Source: Scolanthus callimorphus
Taxonomy: Eukaryota > Cnidaria > Anthozoa > Actiniaria > Edwardsiidae
Assembly (NCBI GenBank): GCA_033964015.1
Contig: CM066923.1
Location: forward strand, 620,001 to 684,000
DNA: 64,000 nucleotides
Direction: 5' to 3'
Shown here in pieces: positions 21,643-52,871 of the stretch. The position numbers and the translations under genes were made by a program. Within the stretch, counting starts at the first letter, position 1. The number at the start of each line of letters is the position of its first letter. The notes below the pieces were generated by a model. It was not told where the DNA came from. It saw nothing but the letters and a program-made list of their open reading frames with translations, and did no database searches.

Positions 21643-23990
21643 TTTGTGATGTGTATCCAAGCTTCTAATGCTCTATGCGTGAGTTTGGAGGTTTCATCAC
21701 AGACTTAGCACTTAATCCAAAGCTCATTAGAGGATTGTTCTTATGCAAATGGTAAAACCCTCCTGTTGACCTAATTGTAAGCTCGTTGGCTTTCCGGTAG
21801 GATGTTATTGTCATGTGACAATGAAAACGATTAGCGGATACCTCACCCAGAAATGCTATTAGCACGCCATGTGTAATGTGGTTTTGTTTTCAAGAGTTTC
21901 AAGCAAATATGTGAGTCATTTAGAAAGCTTAATATTCGACGCCCTTCTCGGGATAGAAACTGCAATATTCCAAAACAATACAAGGTCAAAGTTATTCCTT
22001 CGTGGGACAGAATATAACGACGCAACTTTGGGCAAAACAGGGGGTTAAAAATAATCTGATCATCCATGTTTAAACGGGAAAGAATTTCAGGAAACTAGTT
22101 TATATTGTCAATAATATGTTGTGCCTACATTATAATTTGTCACCTCAACAGCTATCACATTTGCGGAAGGTCTATCTCAAAGTATAAACAAATCAGGGAC
22201 ATGTTTAATGGCAATTTGTGGCTTTCGAAGTAAGACGAACAAAGAAAATGATATGCTTAGTGACATTTTTTTCACTTTTTAATGCCCTATCTTTATGTTC
22301 ATCAATTTCTGGGTAAAGGTAAGCCATAGTTGGGCAAGGACACTGGCATTTGTAAGATGGATAGGGGGACTGAGATGGGTCATGTGAAAATATATTGTCG
22401 CAAGGTTAATTACTTGAGAACAGAATATCTCAGCATCCGGGAGGCTGGTCTTCAACAAGAGGGAGGCGTTTGACTGCAGCGGAGGCGGCCAAGTTGCGAC
22501 TGATGGACGGGAAGGACATGCGCGCGTTACCCAAAAATAGCATACGAAAAATCAATAATTGTTGTTCATGGTGCCATAGTCAAACACAGATGATACAGTG
22601 GATACTATAAAAATGCTTTCATTCAAGTTCGGCAAATAAGTTTTGACAATGTAGACAAACCATCATCTGGACAATTGCTTGCACATACGTAGAACTTCTG
22701 GGCTTTCACCAACTCCCTACTTGCACACACGCTTTTAAACTTGTCATATCGATTAAAAAGATACCTGGCTGGGAATAAAATACGGTGGACAACGAGATAT
22801 TTTAGATGATATGTAGAACCTTAGTGTTATTCTTGTCTTTTTGTCAACAGTATGAGTGCTTGGTTACTGTACAAAGGTTGCTTATCCTGTGCGGCGAATG
22901 ACGTGACGGCAAATATTAGCAAAGGCGGGCCGGGATTACGTGCAAAGTTGAAGACAACTGTATTAAACGAACCCTCTGGAGCCCTCTAGAATTTGCGGCT
23001 ATGAAAAAATGTATTGCAGGGAGATTTATAAATTATAAAACCTTATCGGATGTCAGGTATTGGCGTTACAAAGAAGGAATTTGATGTGTTTGGATAATTG
23101 GGCTCGTACAACTATTAATACTGGACCTAAACTGTGGAGGGGAGGGTTTATAATAAATATTACGTTCATTTTAACCAGATCCAGTGATCTTAGACTTGCT
23201 CCAAGTCGACCTCTCATAGGATACAGGAAGCAAGCGAGCAGAGACATACAAAAACCGCGCTATGACTAAGGACTTTGTCTACAAAGTCTACAGTGATCTA
23301 TGCAAAACACTGGGCTGGGACTCCCTTACCAAGTGTCAACATGTAGGGAAAATCCTGTCCCCCCTTCCCCTATCCAGCAAAAACAAAGGATGACCAAGGC
23401 TTGCCTCCAGACAAAAATTTCTAGCTTCGGTTTTCCTTTCTACGCCGAAACAAACAGAAAGCAATTTTGATGTAACAGGTAACAGCAGAAACATATAACT
23501 TAGTTGAAACACGTAACGGCGAACCAAGCTGTGGATTATTCGTGGCCAGTTTATGACCATATTTGGTCAATAATGAACTCTCGACTGCTAACACAAGCAG
23601 GTTTTCTCTTCATAATATTTCATTTTTCGCTCAAATAAAAAAGAGCAACAGTGGTAAGTAAAAAATATGCTAACATTTAACATCTTGAAGTCTTGCAACA
23701 ACATTATTTTCAAAATCTGTTCAATTGTTTATTCTGCGAATATTCCGCAGCTTGGCACTAAAGCAATATATGTTTGTTACACGTTTCAACTCACTTATAT
23801 GTTTCTGGTATAACAGGTAACTTTATTTTAACACGGTAAAAAATCATCAGGACTTGGTATAAAATGGTATCTATAATTAAACATTACAAATAAAACTACT
23901 TGCTAAGCTATATATATTTAAAACTATCCTACACTACACTCTTCTAGACTTTATACAGTAAATACAAGAGTGGATGTAAATAATAATAAT
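21643..23990. other. Gene-poor region, nothing recognised
   Basis: Contains the upstream region of the SAM gene. Short open frames on both strands show no domain, no periodicity and no phase-matched splice sites that I could link. Confidence 0.45.
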
Positions 23991-23997
23991 ATTATGC

Positions 23998-25565
23998 CAG
24001 AAGCTCATAAGTAGCTACCAGAAGCTCATAAGTAGGAGCGTGCATCCCCTATTGGGGGGTTCTCACATGTGTTTTATAGCTTGGGCTATTTTTATATTTT
24101 CGCGCGAAAAATCAACCAATCAGAGAGAAGTAAACAAATTACGTCATACACGCAGCAGGCGCACGAAATACGAAATCTTCGTCTGACACGACAAGAACGG
24201 CTTTTACTTTATCCCTTTGCCAAAAAAATGAAGCAAATATTTTTACTAGTCTAGTGATTTAGATCCAGTGTGCAAAAATAGCAAAGCACACGATGAAGTG
24301 CCAAGCTAGCAGGCGTACATATCCACGAAGTGCTAAAAATTGTTATGATTGTTAGCGAACAGCAAATGAATAGGCAAATAAAAAGACCAAAGCAGTACGC
24401 TACAAGAGGAACATTGACAACTTAATAAGCTAACTTCTGCTGCCCTCAGACTGACTGGTTGTTAGGCAGATGCCATCCTCGACTGCCATGTATTTCACGG
24501 AAATCAAAGCAGTGCTCCGTTGGCACATGTTGGCCGACAATTTTAGAAAACGCTTGCTGTTTCCTCGAGTTTCCTGTCGATTCGCAGAGTGCCATTATGC
24601 AGTGCCTACACCTTTCGCAGCGGTACCATTCATTTTGTTTTCAAATAGTTTATAGAATGTAAGCAATAAACTTCTGTCGTTTATAAAGTATACCTTTAAA
24701 TAAACGCCTGATCAAACTCTTTCAAGTCGTGCTTCATTCAAACAGTTCAAGTACAAGTTCAACGCTACTACGTCCTTACCGACTCCAGTTCTCGCAAACA
24801 AAAAACAAACTTGACAAATTTCGTGCATCAAAAAAATAATTTCACACAAATGAAAACAAAAAGAAGAAACTAAAAACGTCCATATCGACTTAGGAATTGA
24901 AAAAGTTCATAGTCCCGGCTTACCGAGTTGTATATGTGTTCAGTTTTTTTCGGCGAGCACGTTGTAAAGTTTTTGACAAACTTTCATTCTCGCCTTCCTG
25001 CTTGGATAGTTTGTATGTAGCGAACTTCATCTGTCAGTGTAACAAATTAGAAATCAAATCATCCACATAGTCCTGGTACTTCGTTGTAAATCCTTTATGC
25101 TTCCCTAATCCATCCATAGCCACCAAATTCATCAGCTTTAGTGCATAAATGTATAGTCCTTCATGAACTTTTGCTGTGCGAGAACCGTGCGTGAGAAGAA
25201 GCGGCGAGGCCGCGGTTCTTTTCTGCTTTCCCTTAGTCATTTAGATTGTTTTCAAGTAATTTTTCTTGATGTCTGAAGCCATCTGTTATTCAGAAACCAT
25301 GCAAAGAGATACCATTTTCACCCGGTTTTCCATCTCGAAAAGAACTGCAAGTAAAAATAGATTTAGCCACTGGCTAAAAGCAGAGCTCCATCTGAATTTT
25401 TGATGAGGCGTGACGTCAAATGTAAGGAAGAATTCTGATTGGCTAATTTTTCCCGCGCAACTGTTTCTAAAAATAGCTGAAGCTATAAAACACATGTGAG
25501 ACCCACCCATTACGTAGGATGCACGCTCCTACTTATGAGCTTCTGTAGCTACTTATGAGCTTCTG
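23998..25565. mobile_element. 1,568-bp TIR DNA transposon, non-autonomous
   Basis: Ends are inverted repeats of about 100-150 bp, starting CAGAAGCTCATAAGTAG and including GGAGCGTGCATCC and ACATGTGTTTTATAGCTT. Each end opens with a short tandem repeat of the terminal AGAAGCTCATAAGTAG motif. A perfect 7-bp direct repeat ATTATGC flanks the element (23991-23997, 25566-25572), read as the target-site duplication. The interior has a 68-codon minus-strand open frame at 25034-25240 but no recognisable transposase, so the element is probably mobilised in trans. A 7-bp duplication is uncommon (P-like or Dada-like superfamilies); class not assigned. Confidence 0.88.
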
Positions 25566-25572
25566 ATTATGC

Positions 25573-26005
25573 CTGCTTTCCATGAATGCCGTGTTTTCCA
25601 AAATGCATCTTTTAGTGAAACAACTTATGTATAAGTATAAGTTTCCTGGCATAATGATGCATTTCCAGACAGAAGACATCCCCGCGCGCCAGGATCCTCC
25701 CCTCGCCCCCCAGGGGGAGAGAGACGTGATAATAAGACCCTTGCGTGGCGCGCGCAATATAGTAGACTCCTCTTATCCTAGCGCCCGTGGTCATTTTTTC
25801 ACTTGCGTTACATTATCTATTTGCGCGTCACGCGCCGTTTAACCTGGGGCCGAGTGATCGCTTAGCGAGATCCTAAAAGCGGGAAAAGTTGCAGGTTAGA
25901 TCTCTCTTGGTGTTTGATTTTTTCATCTTTCCCGAAACAACGCATTGAGGACTAACAAGAAATTGAAGTGGATTTTACTTTTAAAGACGTGCGTCAGCTC
26001 GATCG
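25573..26005 (+). promoter_or_regulatory. Possible promoter and 5' UTR exon of the ABCC transporter
   Basis: A GC-richer patch (25680-25860) is followed by sequence ending in a strong splice donor, GATCG then GTAAGA, at 26005/26006. The first coding exon of the transporter begins with an acceptor at 27908/27909, before the ATG, so an upstream non-coding exon is required. This is the best candidate I see, but it rests on one donor site. Confidence 0.3.
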
Positions 26006-26747
26006 GTAAGATTGCTTATCTATACAGCTCTTTCGTTGTGCTGACAAGGCCGTCGAATTCTTAAATGATCGTAGGGTTTGATCTGAAAACACCCCCACAA
26101 GTAGAAGATTGTAAGCTTATGTTCTATGTAAAGCTTAGAACATGGTTGTCGACTCCAAGATAAGCTTAAACGTTACGACTTTCCAATATTCAACTCAACT
26201 CTTCGATCTCAGACTATATTTAGCTTTCAGTATTCGAATGGTTATATAACAGGACACAAATACTGTTGTGTTTACACAAGGAGAGGCAAGCGAGGAGCCT
26301 TTTATTGTCATCGAGAATGTCTTACATGCTATCATTGTTCAAATGAACATCATGTGCCTGGCGATATCAGGAGATGCAGTTGCAGCTCTGTCACCATTTG
26401 GCTGGAGTCTGATGATTCTCGGTACTGAATCTTTCGGCATGTTGCTAAGCATGTACAGTACTCATTGAAATCAAAGAGATGTAACTTACTTATGTATAAT
26501 ATGTATAAGTTATAATATGTAGTATTCTAAAATCTTACTGCCGGCTCGAGCACGTGTCATTGTGTAAACAACTTCGACATTCAACTTCTCATGAAGTCTT
26601 TTGCATTGTTTTAATGTCTTTAATGGTTCCAATAACATTCTGCAAGCTGCATTGTGGAAAGGCCACTTGTTGCTTAATTGGTTGAGTGTTAAATGAGGTG
26701 TGTGCAGACCATGATAGAGAAATTGTAAGGGTGGGGTGTTACACAAT

Positions 26748-27059
26748 GGCCGTTTTCACACTAGAGCCGGATGATTCGTCCAGACGACTTTAGGGCAAAG
26801 ATTGTTAGTGCGTCTCTGACTTCGTCAGTTGCTTCGTCTTGTGTGAATACGGGCAAGAGACGGATAAAACGTCCAGACGAATTAAATGATTTAGTTCGTC
26901 AATTCGGACGGATTAAGCCACTTAATTCGTCTGGACGTTTTATCCGTCTCTTGCCCGTATTCACACAAGACGAAGCAACTGACGAAGTCAGAGACGCACT
27001 AACAATCTTTGCCCTAAAGTCGTCTGGACGAATCATCCGGCTCTAGTGTGAAAACGGCC
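26748..27059. mobile_element. 312-bp fold-back MITE, AAT target duplication, family 2 copy A
   Basis: Almost perfect palindrome with ends GGCCGTTTTCACACTAGA and repeated GACG/CGTC motifs. Direct AAT flanks both sides (26745-26747, 27060-27062). Related copy at 30556-30857 and a partial one starting near 34216. Confidence 0.87.
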
Positions 27060-27236
27060 AATAAGAACTTTTATGCTCCTCCAATCAAAATGATTTGAGT
27101 AATCTCAATATGGAGATTAGTGTCTACCCCACTTCCCCCGTTAAAACCTGAGTAGGTTTGGGAATTAACAGTTTAGCCCACAATATATATGGACTTATTT
27201 AACCAACTGGGGAGGATGTCCCTCCTTGGCTTATAA

Positions 27237-27355
27237 TTAACCATTATCCTGCGAGATTGCGCAGAATATCGTCTGATACTTAGCCGACGAGGGACAAAGT
27301 CCCGAGTTGGCTAAATCAGACGATATTCTGCAAAATCGAGCAGGATAATGGTTTT
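27237..27355. repeat. Fold-back hairpin upstream of transporter exon 1
   Basis: ACCATTATCCTGC and CAGAATATCGTCTGAT are repeated in inverted order at the right end. The neighbouring 27356-27540 contains a second hairpin based on TATTCAGCACATCGAT. Confidence 0.7.
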
Positions 27356-27936
27356 ATTATTCAGCACATCGATAGCACAAAAAAAACCGAAAAAAATGAC
27401 TTTTGTGTATTATTTACGAGCTCAAAACATCATATTTTCCGCAGAGACGGATATCGCAGGATAGCTGTCATGTGCAGAAGACAACTATTGGCGTTCCAAT
27501 GACCATATTTGGGCAGTGCATCGATGTGCTGAATAATAATAGATGATATTCTGCACACCCTTGTAGGTAATGGTTAAATGCTGAGAACTTGGCTTTTAGC
27601 CATTCAGTGGTGTATGCAGCCTATATGCTTCCCAGCATGTGCAAATGTTTTGGGGGGACTTTGGTGCAAGTATTATTGTACTGCATGTCCTGTAGATTTG
27701 AAAAATCCTGGGTATGCCTGATGGTGTGCCTGCAACTTTAAAAAATCCTGCATACACCCCTACCATTCACTTTTAGACATTGTGACTTGAGAATAGCACA
27801 TGACATTAACATTTGTTGCAGTTATAAAAATAAATAAATATATGCACTTTAAACATAATTTGAATTGCACATGAAATCTACTCTGTGTTTATTTTATTCT
27901 TACTACAGAGCTTACCGAGAAGTAGATCCAATCAAG

Positions 27937-45889
<17,953 letters not shown>

Positions 45890-48800
45890 GCTTGTCTATC
45901 GCTTTCATTAATATATTGAGAGCAGTATATACAGGCTATAGGCGAGAGAAGTCAGTGGTAGGAAGGATAGTTTCAAGAGGTGATTTCTTAGCTTCGACAA
46001 TTTAATACAAAATGATGCAGAATCGATTTTTCAAAAGTCATAACTCAACGCCCTTTCTTGGACGGGAAGGGATTCGCTCTACCGCGCCCCTCATTTTCAT
46101 TATGAGACCGCGGACCTTACTTCAATATGAGGGCAGACTACAAACATGATAGGAAACCGCACAAACCTTAGCACGAGAGGCCCGCGTGCTTTTCTTTCCT
46201 TCTCCATTAGCGGTAGAAACACTGCTAAACTGTCAAGATTGTCCATTCGTCACTTGTTTTCATGATTATATGTTCTTACTAATTTACTAAAAATCAAACT
46301 TTGCCATCAGTAAGGCCGAACACTTCTCGTTACATTTTTTAAAATTATTGTTAGTGTAACCGAGATATTGTTTGATTATTTAAAATTTGAATATAATGAT
46401 ATAAAATTGACTTTCGTACGCGCAAAACATCAAGTATATAATATCTGATATTTTATGTATCAAAATTACACGATCTTCAAATACGATAGTCAAATGCAAA
46501 TCCCAATCACAAACCATGTTGTAGATCTGGCTGTTAAATACACGAAACATATAATATATACAATTTGAGAGGTTTTTAAGTTGTCGCCAAACAATTTCGC
46601 AGTGAATCTAGGCGAGTAAGTTCAATGTCTTTGTAACTTTTCTTACCAATTGTACTTTCTTGGTATATCTGGCATAAGATAACACGTAAAGCTGAATATT
46701 TTAGACCTCGCGGTTGCCTCACTGACCAAGCAGCACCGTGCGATCCGCACGACACAAAATCTACCAGTGAATTTCATAAGGCCCCATTTGCACCATGCTC
46801 GAGGAGCCCGCGCGTCGCGGGTTCAGCCCTGGATCCTTGAGTATGCGTAGCACGATGCAGGCACAAACATGGAAATATATAATCATGTGCAGTGCATCCT
46901 CGAGCATGTATTAGCACGGCATAGGCACAAACATGAAAATAGGGTCGTCGATCAGGAACCTTCATGATCTTTAAAGCTAGTGGGCAACAAGCAACAAACT
47001 TGTGATTGGTTGGCATTTGTGACCGAACTTCGTGTTGTTCAACTATTACTCTATTTTAACTATTAATCTAGTTATGAAATGTATGGTAAATTATGGTATA
47101 TTGTCTAGAGTGCGGTGTGAACTATTTATTTTGATAGACACACGGATGTGGTGTCGCCTGAATTTGAGTCGTCCCTTTTCTCTCGATCGTATCTCATTTT
47201 GTGAGGGGCGGCTTCCCTGCTAGCAGAGGCCTTTTTTCTCTGCATTTCGCAGCTAGCAGAGGCCTCTTTTCTCTGCATTTCGCTGGCTGAGGTTCGCTGT
47301 TATTATTTGAGCCCCCAGCGGAAAACGTCTGTAGATATGCGTGCGCATATAGTGGGCTCAAGAAACGGTCAGCAAACCGCCAAGGTTGTGGACCGGGCGG
47401 CAAACCAAAGCGAGTTTCTACCCAGCGCAGAGGTTTCTTTTCCTCGCGAACCTCAGCCAGCGAAATGCAGAGAAAAGAGGCCTCTGCTTACAGGGAAAGG
47501 GGCAGCTGAAATACAGGCTAAATGTGGTGTACTTTATAATCTGTGTGAATGAACATGAAAATGAACTCTGTTTTAAAAGTTTGTACATGTGGTGTCGCAC
47601 GAACAAGGAGAGAGGCATTCAGGCCGGTTTTCAGGCGATCTCGTACCTACAGCCCGTCAACTTTTGACCCGATCGGGTGTGATTTTTTGACTCGCCCTCT
47701 GTGTCAGAACCTAGAACACCTCACGAGACGTCACAAAAGCTAACTTTAGTTGACACACAAAAGTTGACACACAAAAAATTATAGGACGACAACAACCAAA
47801 GGTGAGGGAGAAATGGTGTTTTGCTAAAATCACAAAAAATTATAATTTACGGCCCCTGCTCTCGAGAATTTCAAAACGACTTTCACGGGTCACGCCACGA
47901 TTCTTGTGCACGAATCACGAAATAAGATTGGCCATTTTCACGAAAACGAAAAAGGGTAGATCACGGTTCACGAAAAAACTGTACTGATGGACGCCCACGT
48001 TGGATAAATCGTCCCATGATTCATAGCGAGCATTCCGAATTACCGCTGGACAAGTGACTCGAAGACGCAAGCTCACTCGCATGATGCACTGCAGCTTCAA
48101 TCTGCTAACAGCTACGGCCCGGCATGATGCCAATACTCCTGCATTGCGCGCTCATAAATACTGAGGAAAAATGAGCCGCTGCAGAAGTGCAAAACCAATT
48201 CTGCCCCTGAAAAAAAACCGGTCCCTGAAAAAACCCGGTCAAGAATGAATTGGATCCCCGGTGTAAGAAGTTTTTATTTCATCATGATTCGTTCTACTAA
48301 AAAGAACTGTAATTGTGTTATGTTGCGATTGATTGTGTCTTTAAACATGTATGAATACAAAAAATGAAAATTTTATATAGACAAAAAGAAATTTTATGCC
48401 AATTTTCCCTGAGTGCCATAAACATTCTTTTCCAACACGCCAACATTTTGCTATATTGTATTATGTTAGTTTGTTAAATTTGACTTCTGTTCCAGGGACT
48501 TTTGAGAAGTAAGCTTTGTAGATCGAGGCGCCATTTTCGCCCGACATGAACTCAATATCGATGAAAGCGCATTTTTGGTGTTCCTTCGCCGTTAATTCTA
48601 AAATTCGTCTTCTTGGCTACTTCCTTATACACGTAGCAAACTGAAATTCAGCTAATACGAAAGAGATTTTCCTAAAACTCTCTTAAAAAAACAAAATACA
48701 CGAGGAAACTCGATTTGCGGTACTGTTCTATGCCTTCCTTCCAGCTGTTTACATAATAAGCCTCGCTTTGGTGTACTAATTTGCTAAGCCACCACGCCTT

Positions 48801-49750
48801 TACGATTTGGCCGAGTAAAAATAAATAAATGTTTCTCGTCCCCGCCCGCAACATTTTTGGGGGCGCATCAAAATTTTTACTATGTGTTTATAATCACACG
48901 TTCCTATAAAGTCGAATCTACCGACTGAAGACTTTGAATATACTTGAATCGCATGAAATCTTGTCCTCGGGAGAAAAAAATCTCCTAGGGAGAAATGAGG
49001 AAAGCACCTAATAAGATATATAATGCATTAGTAAAAAAATATGGCAAATAACTTACTCAAAGCTCATCGGAAAATCACACCATAATCACATTTTCAGGCG
49101 CACTCGCTTTGGTAAAAAATTGTGTTACCACCATATGCATTGCTATGCGATCTCAAATTTGTTGTGATTGGCGATTTTACCCAAGAAAATTGGGATGTCA
49201 ATTTTCTTGAATCAGAAAGTTTAACATTCGAGGCAAGGAAACCAAAGGATAGCTTAAAACCATTTTCGTTGTTTGGCAATGTCGACCCACTAAAGTTGCC
49301 GAATCCGGCGATTTGGTTTGATTGACGGCTAAAACATGCCAATCGCCCATTGCATTCTGAGGTCGCGTAGAAGTGTTTATGATGAACTTAGCAGTTTATC
49401 TTCCTGCTTCATAATTGGAAGTCGAATATTGTATAACGATTTTTTTTCTGGAAATGTTGCTCACTCTGCCTTGGTAACGATTTTTTTCTGGCTATGGGCC
49501 TGGTTTGCATCGTTTGGCATGTGGTCAGCGCTCCTGTTTAGAGGGAGGAAAATGTATTCTATGGTGAACCAAGAGTTTGGGAAAAAATTCTATCCCCCAC
49601 CCAATTCGCCACATTCAAGGGTGGGGGGTCCATGAAGAGAATATCCCCCATGTAGTCGGGACCAAAACCTGTCCTTTACGTATAAATGCCCCACGTTTCC
49701 CTCACCCTCCCCCGAGGTTGGGGGGTGGTGGTTACAATTGACTGCTGTAT
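45890..49750. other. Gene-poor region downstream of the transporter
   Basis: AT-rich with one fold-back element (47217-47490) and two imperfect copies of a GGCACAAACATG(G/A)AAATA segment near 46860-46940. No exon with family resemblance seen on either strand. The 3' UTR of the transporter should lie at its left end; no clear AATAAA close to the stop. Confidence 0.5.
47217..47490. repeat. Fold-back element with 42-bp near-perfect arms
   Basis: GCAGAGGCCTCTTTTCTCTG and CTGGCTGAGGTTCGC at 47256-47297 are inverted at 47446-47487. The first 37 bp of the left arm are also tandemly duplicated just upstream. Confidence 0.8.
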
Positions 49751-49831
49751 AAAATCTTACTGCCGGCTAGAGCACGTGTCATTGTATCAAACAACTTCGA
49801 AATTCCCATCATGAAGTCTTGTGCTTTTTGT

Positions 49832-51095
49832 CCCCGTCCACACTACACCGTTTTCAAACGAAAACGGATACTTTTTGCTCCGTTTTCAAAAAGATTTGCG
49901 TCCACACTTATCGTTTTCGTATTGTTTTCGCCGTTTTCTGTGATCGTTTTCAGCGTTGTAGTGTGGACGATAGCCGTATCCGGAGCAAAAAGTATCCGTT
50001 TTCGTCACAGGCTTCCCAGGATCATTGAGCGAACTTTAGAGTTGATAGTTTGCAGTTTTATAGTGTCGCTGTGTGAAGTTTGACTGAGTTCGATAAGCGC
50101 TAAAATATGAGTATCTACGAAAAATAAAAAAAGTTTGAAAAATACCTTATCTAGTCCTTTAGTACTTCAATAAATCACTACTTGCGTTTATTCAGTCAGA
50201 AATACACTTTTAAGCGAGTTTTAGCCAATTTTATTGTCACCTCTCACACTACTATATGTTCTGGAAGGCTACAAACTGAAAAATTCCGAACGCTCAGCGA
50301 TCCAAAAATTTCCCTCGATTTTTTCCCAAAAATCATCGTCGCTTGCTCAAACAAACCTCGCATAATAAAAGTAAAACTATTCAGCTTTGTTGTTTACTTT
50401 TCTCGTGGAAATCAAACCCTCTCTGGCTGATATAAATGGCGAATCTTTTCAGCCTCGTCCATTCGTCCTGAGAGCAATGGCGGCCCCGCCAGTAAAGTCC
50501 GTACCAAAACACAAACCGTTGAGACATTTTTTCTCCAGTCGAGGGGTGGGCCAGACATTGTCTCAGGCTCTAGTCACTTCCCGTCCTAGACCGGTAAAAT
50601 GTTTTTGCGCGTGATCATTGGATTTGAATCAATCAAGTCTATCTCGCCGGTCACGCATTCGCACGAGAAAGGTAAACAACAAAGCTAAATAGTTTTACTT
50701 TTATTATGCGAGGTTTGTTTGAGCAAGCGACGATGATTTTTGGGAAAAAATCGAGGGAAATTTTTGGATCGCTGAGCGTTCGGAATTTTTCAGTTTGTAG
50801 CCTTCCAGAACATATAGTAGTGTGAGAGGTGACAATAAAATTGGCTAAAACTCGCTTAAAAGTGTATTTCTGACTGAATAAACGCAAGGAGTGATTTATT
50901 GAAGTACTTAAGGACTAGATAAGGGTATTTTTCAAACTTTTTTATTTTTCGTAGATACTCATATTTTAGCGCTTATCGAACTCAGTCAAACTTCACACAG
51001 CGACACTATAAAACTGCAAACTATCAACTCTAAAGTTCGCTCAATGATCCTGGGAAGCCTGTGTTTCGTTTGAAAACGGTGTAGTGTGGACGGGG
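49832..51095. mobile_element. 1.26-kb fold-back element with about 390-bp near-identical arms
   Basis: Outer ends CCCCGTCCACACTACACCG and its inverted match. The inner arms, about 50007-50400 and 50670-51065, are nearly identical and each encodes the same spurious peptide. A smaller nested fold-back occupies 49832-50007. The corresponding place near 26600 in the first copy is uninterrupted. Confidence 0.85.
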
Positions 51096-51551
51096 TCTTA
51101 ATGTTTTTAATGGTTCAAATAACATTCAGCAAGCTGCATTGTCGAAAGGCCACTTGTTGCTTAATATTGGTTGAGTAATCGTTCGAAATAACTCGAATAA
51201 TAAAATCAAACGTCCCCGGAATTGAACACCAATAATTAGAGCGTGGTGTGGAAATACCATTTCACAACTATCAAATTTAAAAATAATGGGACGATCAAGA
51301 AAAATCGATCTGCCGGCACAATGGAATATCGAGCTGGCTATATAATTATGCCCCTCCAACCAAAATCAATATGGAGATGTAGTGTCTACCCATTTCACCC
51401 ATTATTATTATTATTATTATTTATTATTATTATTAAAACCTGAGTAGGTATCACAAATTAGCAAAAGGTGCAACATAAGAGTCGCAATAGTCATTTAGAA
51501 TGTTATTGACGAAAATTTGTGAGTGCTTGAACATTTTTAGTTTCACAAGGA

Positions 51552-52604
51552 TCGGGGGTAGAAGCGGAATATTTTCAAACCAAAATTCATTATTCAAACC
51601 TCAAACATTCAATATTCAAACATCTAAATTCAATATTCAAACTTCCACCTCGACTAATATTCAAATTTCCAACTGCTCTAATATTCAAACTTTTGCTTAC
51701 CGTTTCCGGTCGTAATGCAGAAATGTGATTGTTATTTTCGTGTAAAGCACAACGGTAGGTTTTCGCCATGATGCATCAATTATTTCACGAGGTATCGGCA
51801 GTCGAAAATCCGATTTTTAGGAAAATTGAAAGATGTGGTGGATTTCGGGTACCAACTTCCCTAAACTGGATACTTATAAAGTATCGTTGTTTTGACCGTT
51901 GTTTGTTTCATGAAAATATAAACATTCGAAGGGTAAGAGGATTTGGGGTAATACGCGGTCAAAATGCAGTGATCCTCCCTCCTTGATGCCCCCTCAGAAC
52001 TGATCACCCCCCTGTGCCCCCCCCCCCCCCCCCCCTATGTGACACAGAAGACATTTCTACAAATTTTGATAAACGCATTTTATGAGAGATGAACAACTGC
52101 GCAACTGCGCGCAGCAAATGACGAAATTATATTTTCTTTATTTGCGTGAAGCGCGGCCCAAATGACGATTTTCTATGCTTGTAACGCTCGAACTCAGGCT
52201 TACCTAAGGGGTCTTCTTTCGGATATAGTGTGACTGCCCGTCAGGCCTATTATTGCAAGTGTTTTTGGGGGAGTTTGTTGTAAACGGCGCGAGGGTAGTG
52301 TCTCCGTTGTGCAGGTTCACAAAGACTATATTAGATGTCATTCTTTATGCAAGCGAAGCGCGGCGAATTTTTTTAAAGTATTGAATGAAGTGAATGTTAA
52401 ATCAGTTAGGTATCATAGGTCGACAGACAACGTTCAAAAATCTTTTAATTGATTGGCCAATCCTCGATTATTCAAATTCAAACTAGCAATATTCTGATTA
52501 TTCATATTCAAACTAAGTTCTCAAATATTCAAACTAAATTTGTAAATATTCAAACTAGCTTCAAAGTCAATATTCAAAATTCAAAATTCCGCTTCTACCC
52601 CCGA
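51552..52604. mobile_element. 1,053-bp TIR element with 6-bp target duplication
   Basis: Perfect 19-bp ends TCGGGGGTAGAAGCGGAAT in inverted orientation, flanked by direct CAAGGA (51546-51551, 52605-52610). Both sub-terminal regions are packed with ATTCAAAC repeats, in the same orientation on both sides. The interior has a poly-C run near 52017 and no transposase frame. Confidence 0.88.
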
Positions 52605-52871
52605 CAAGGAAAAACATATTTGCATAATGCATGTTTGATTTAGCTGAGTAACTCAGGCTAAACATTTTGTTGCAGAAATATATGCACTTTATACAGGTGC
52701 TGCCCTACGACGTGTGCATATTTGAATCGCACATGAAATCTACTCTTTGTTTATTTTATTATTACTAAAGAGAACGAGAAGTAGATCCAGTCAAGATGAG
52801 TGATGATGAACAGCCTACCTGCCATGTCAAACCTGATGAGCTCATAGTTGTCGTCCTTCGCAGCTATTACC

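Noticed and set aside
46774..47016. 80-codon minus-strand open frame downstream of the transporter
   Set aside because: No domain, no splice context, and it spans two imperfect repeats; likely chance.
50182..50887. Two open frames on opposite strands encoding the same 70-residue peptide
   Set aside because: They are the two arms of a fold-back element; no family resemblance and no sign of coding constraint.
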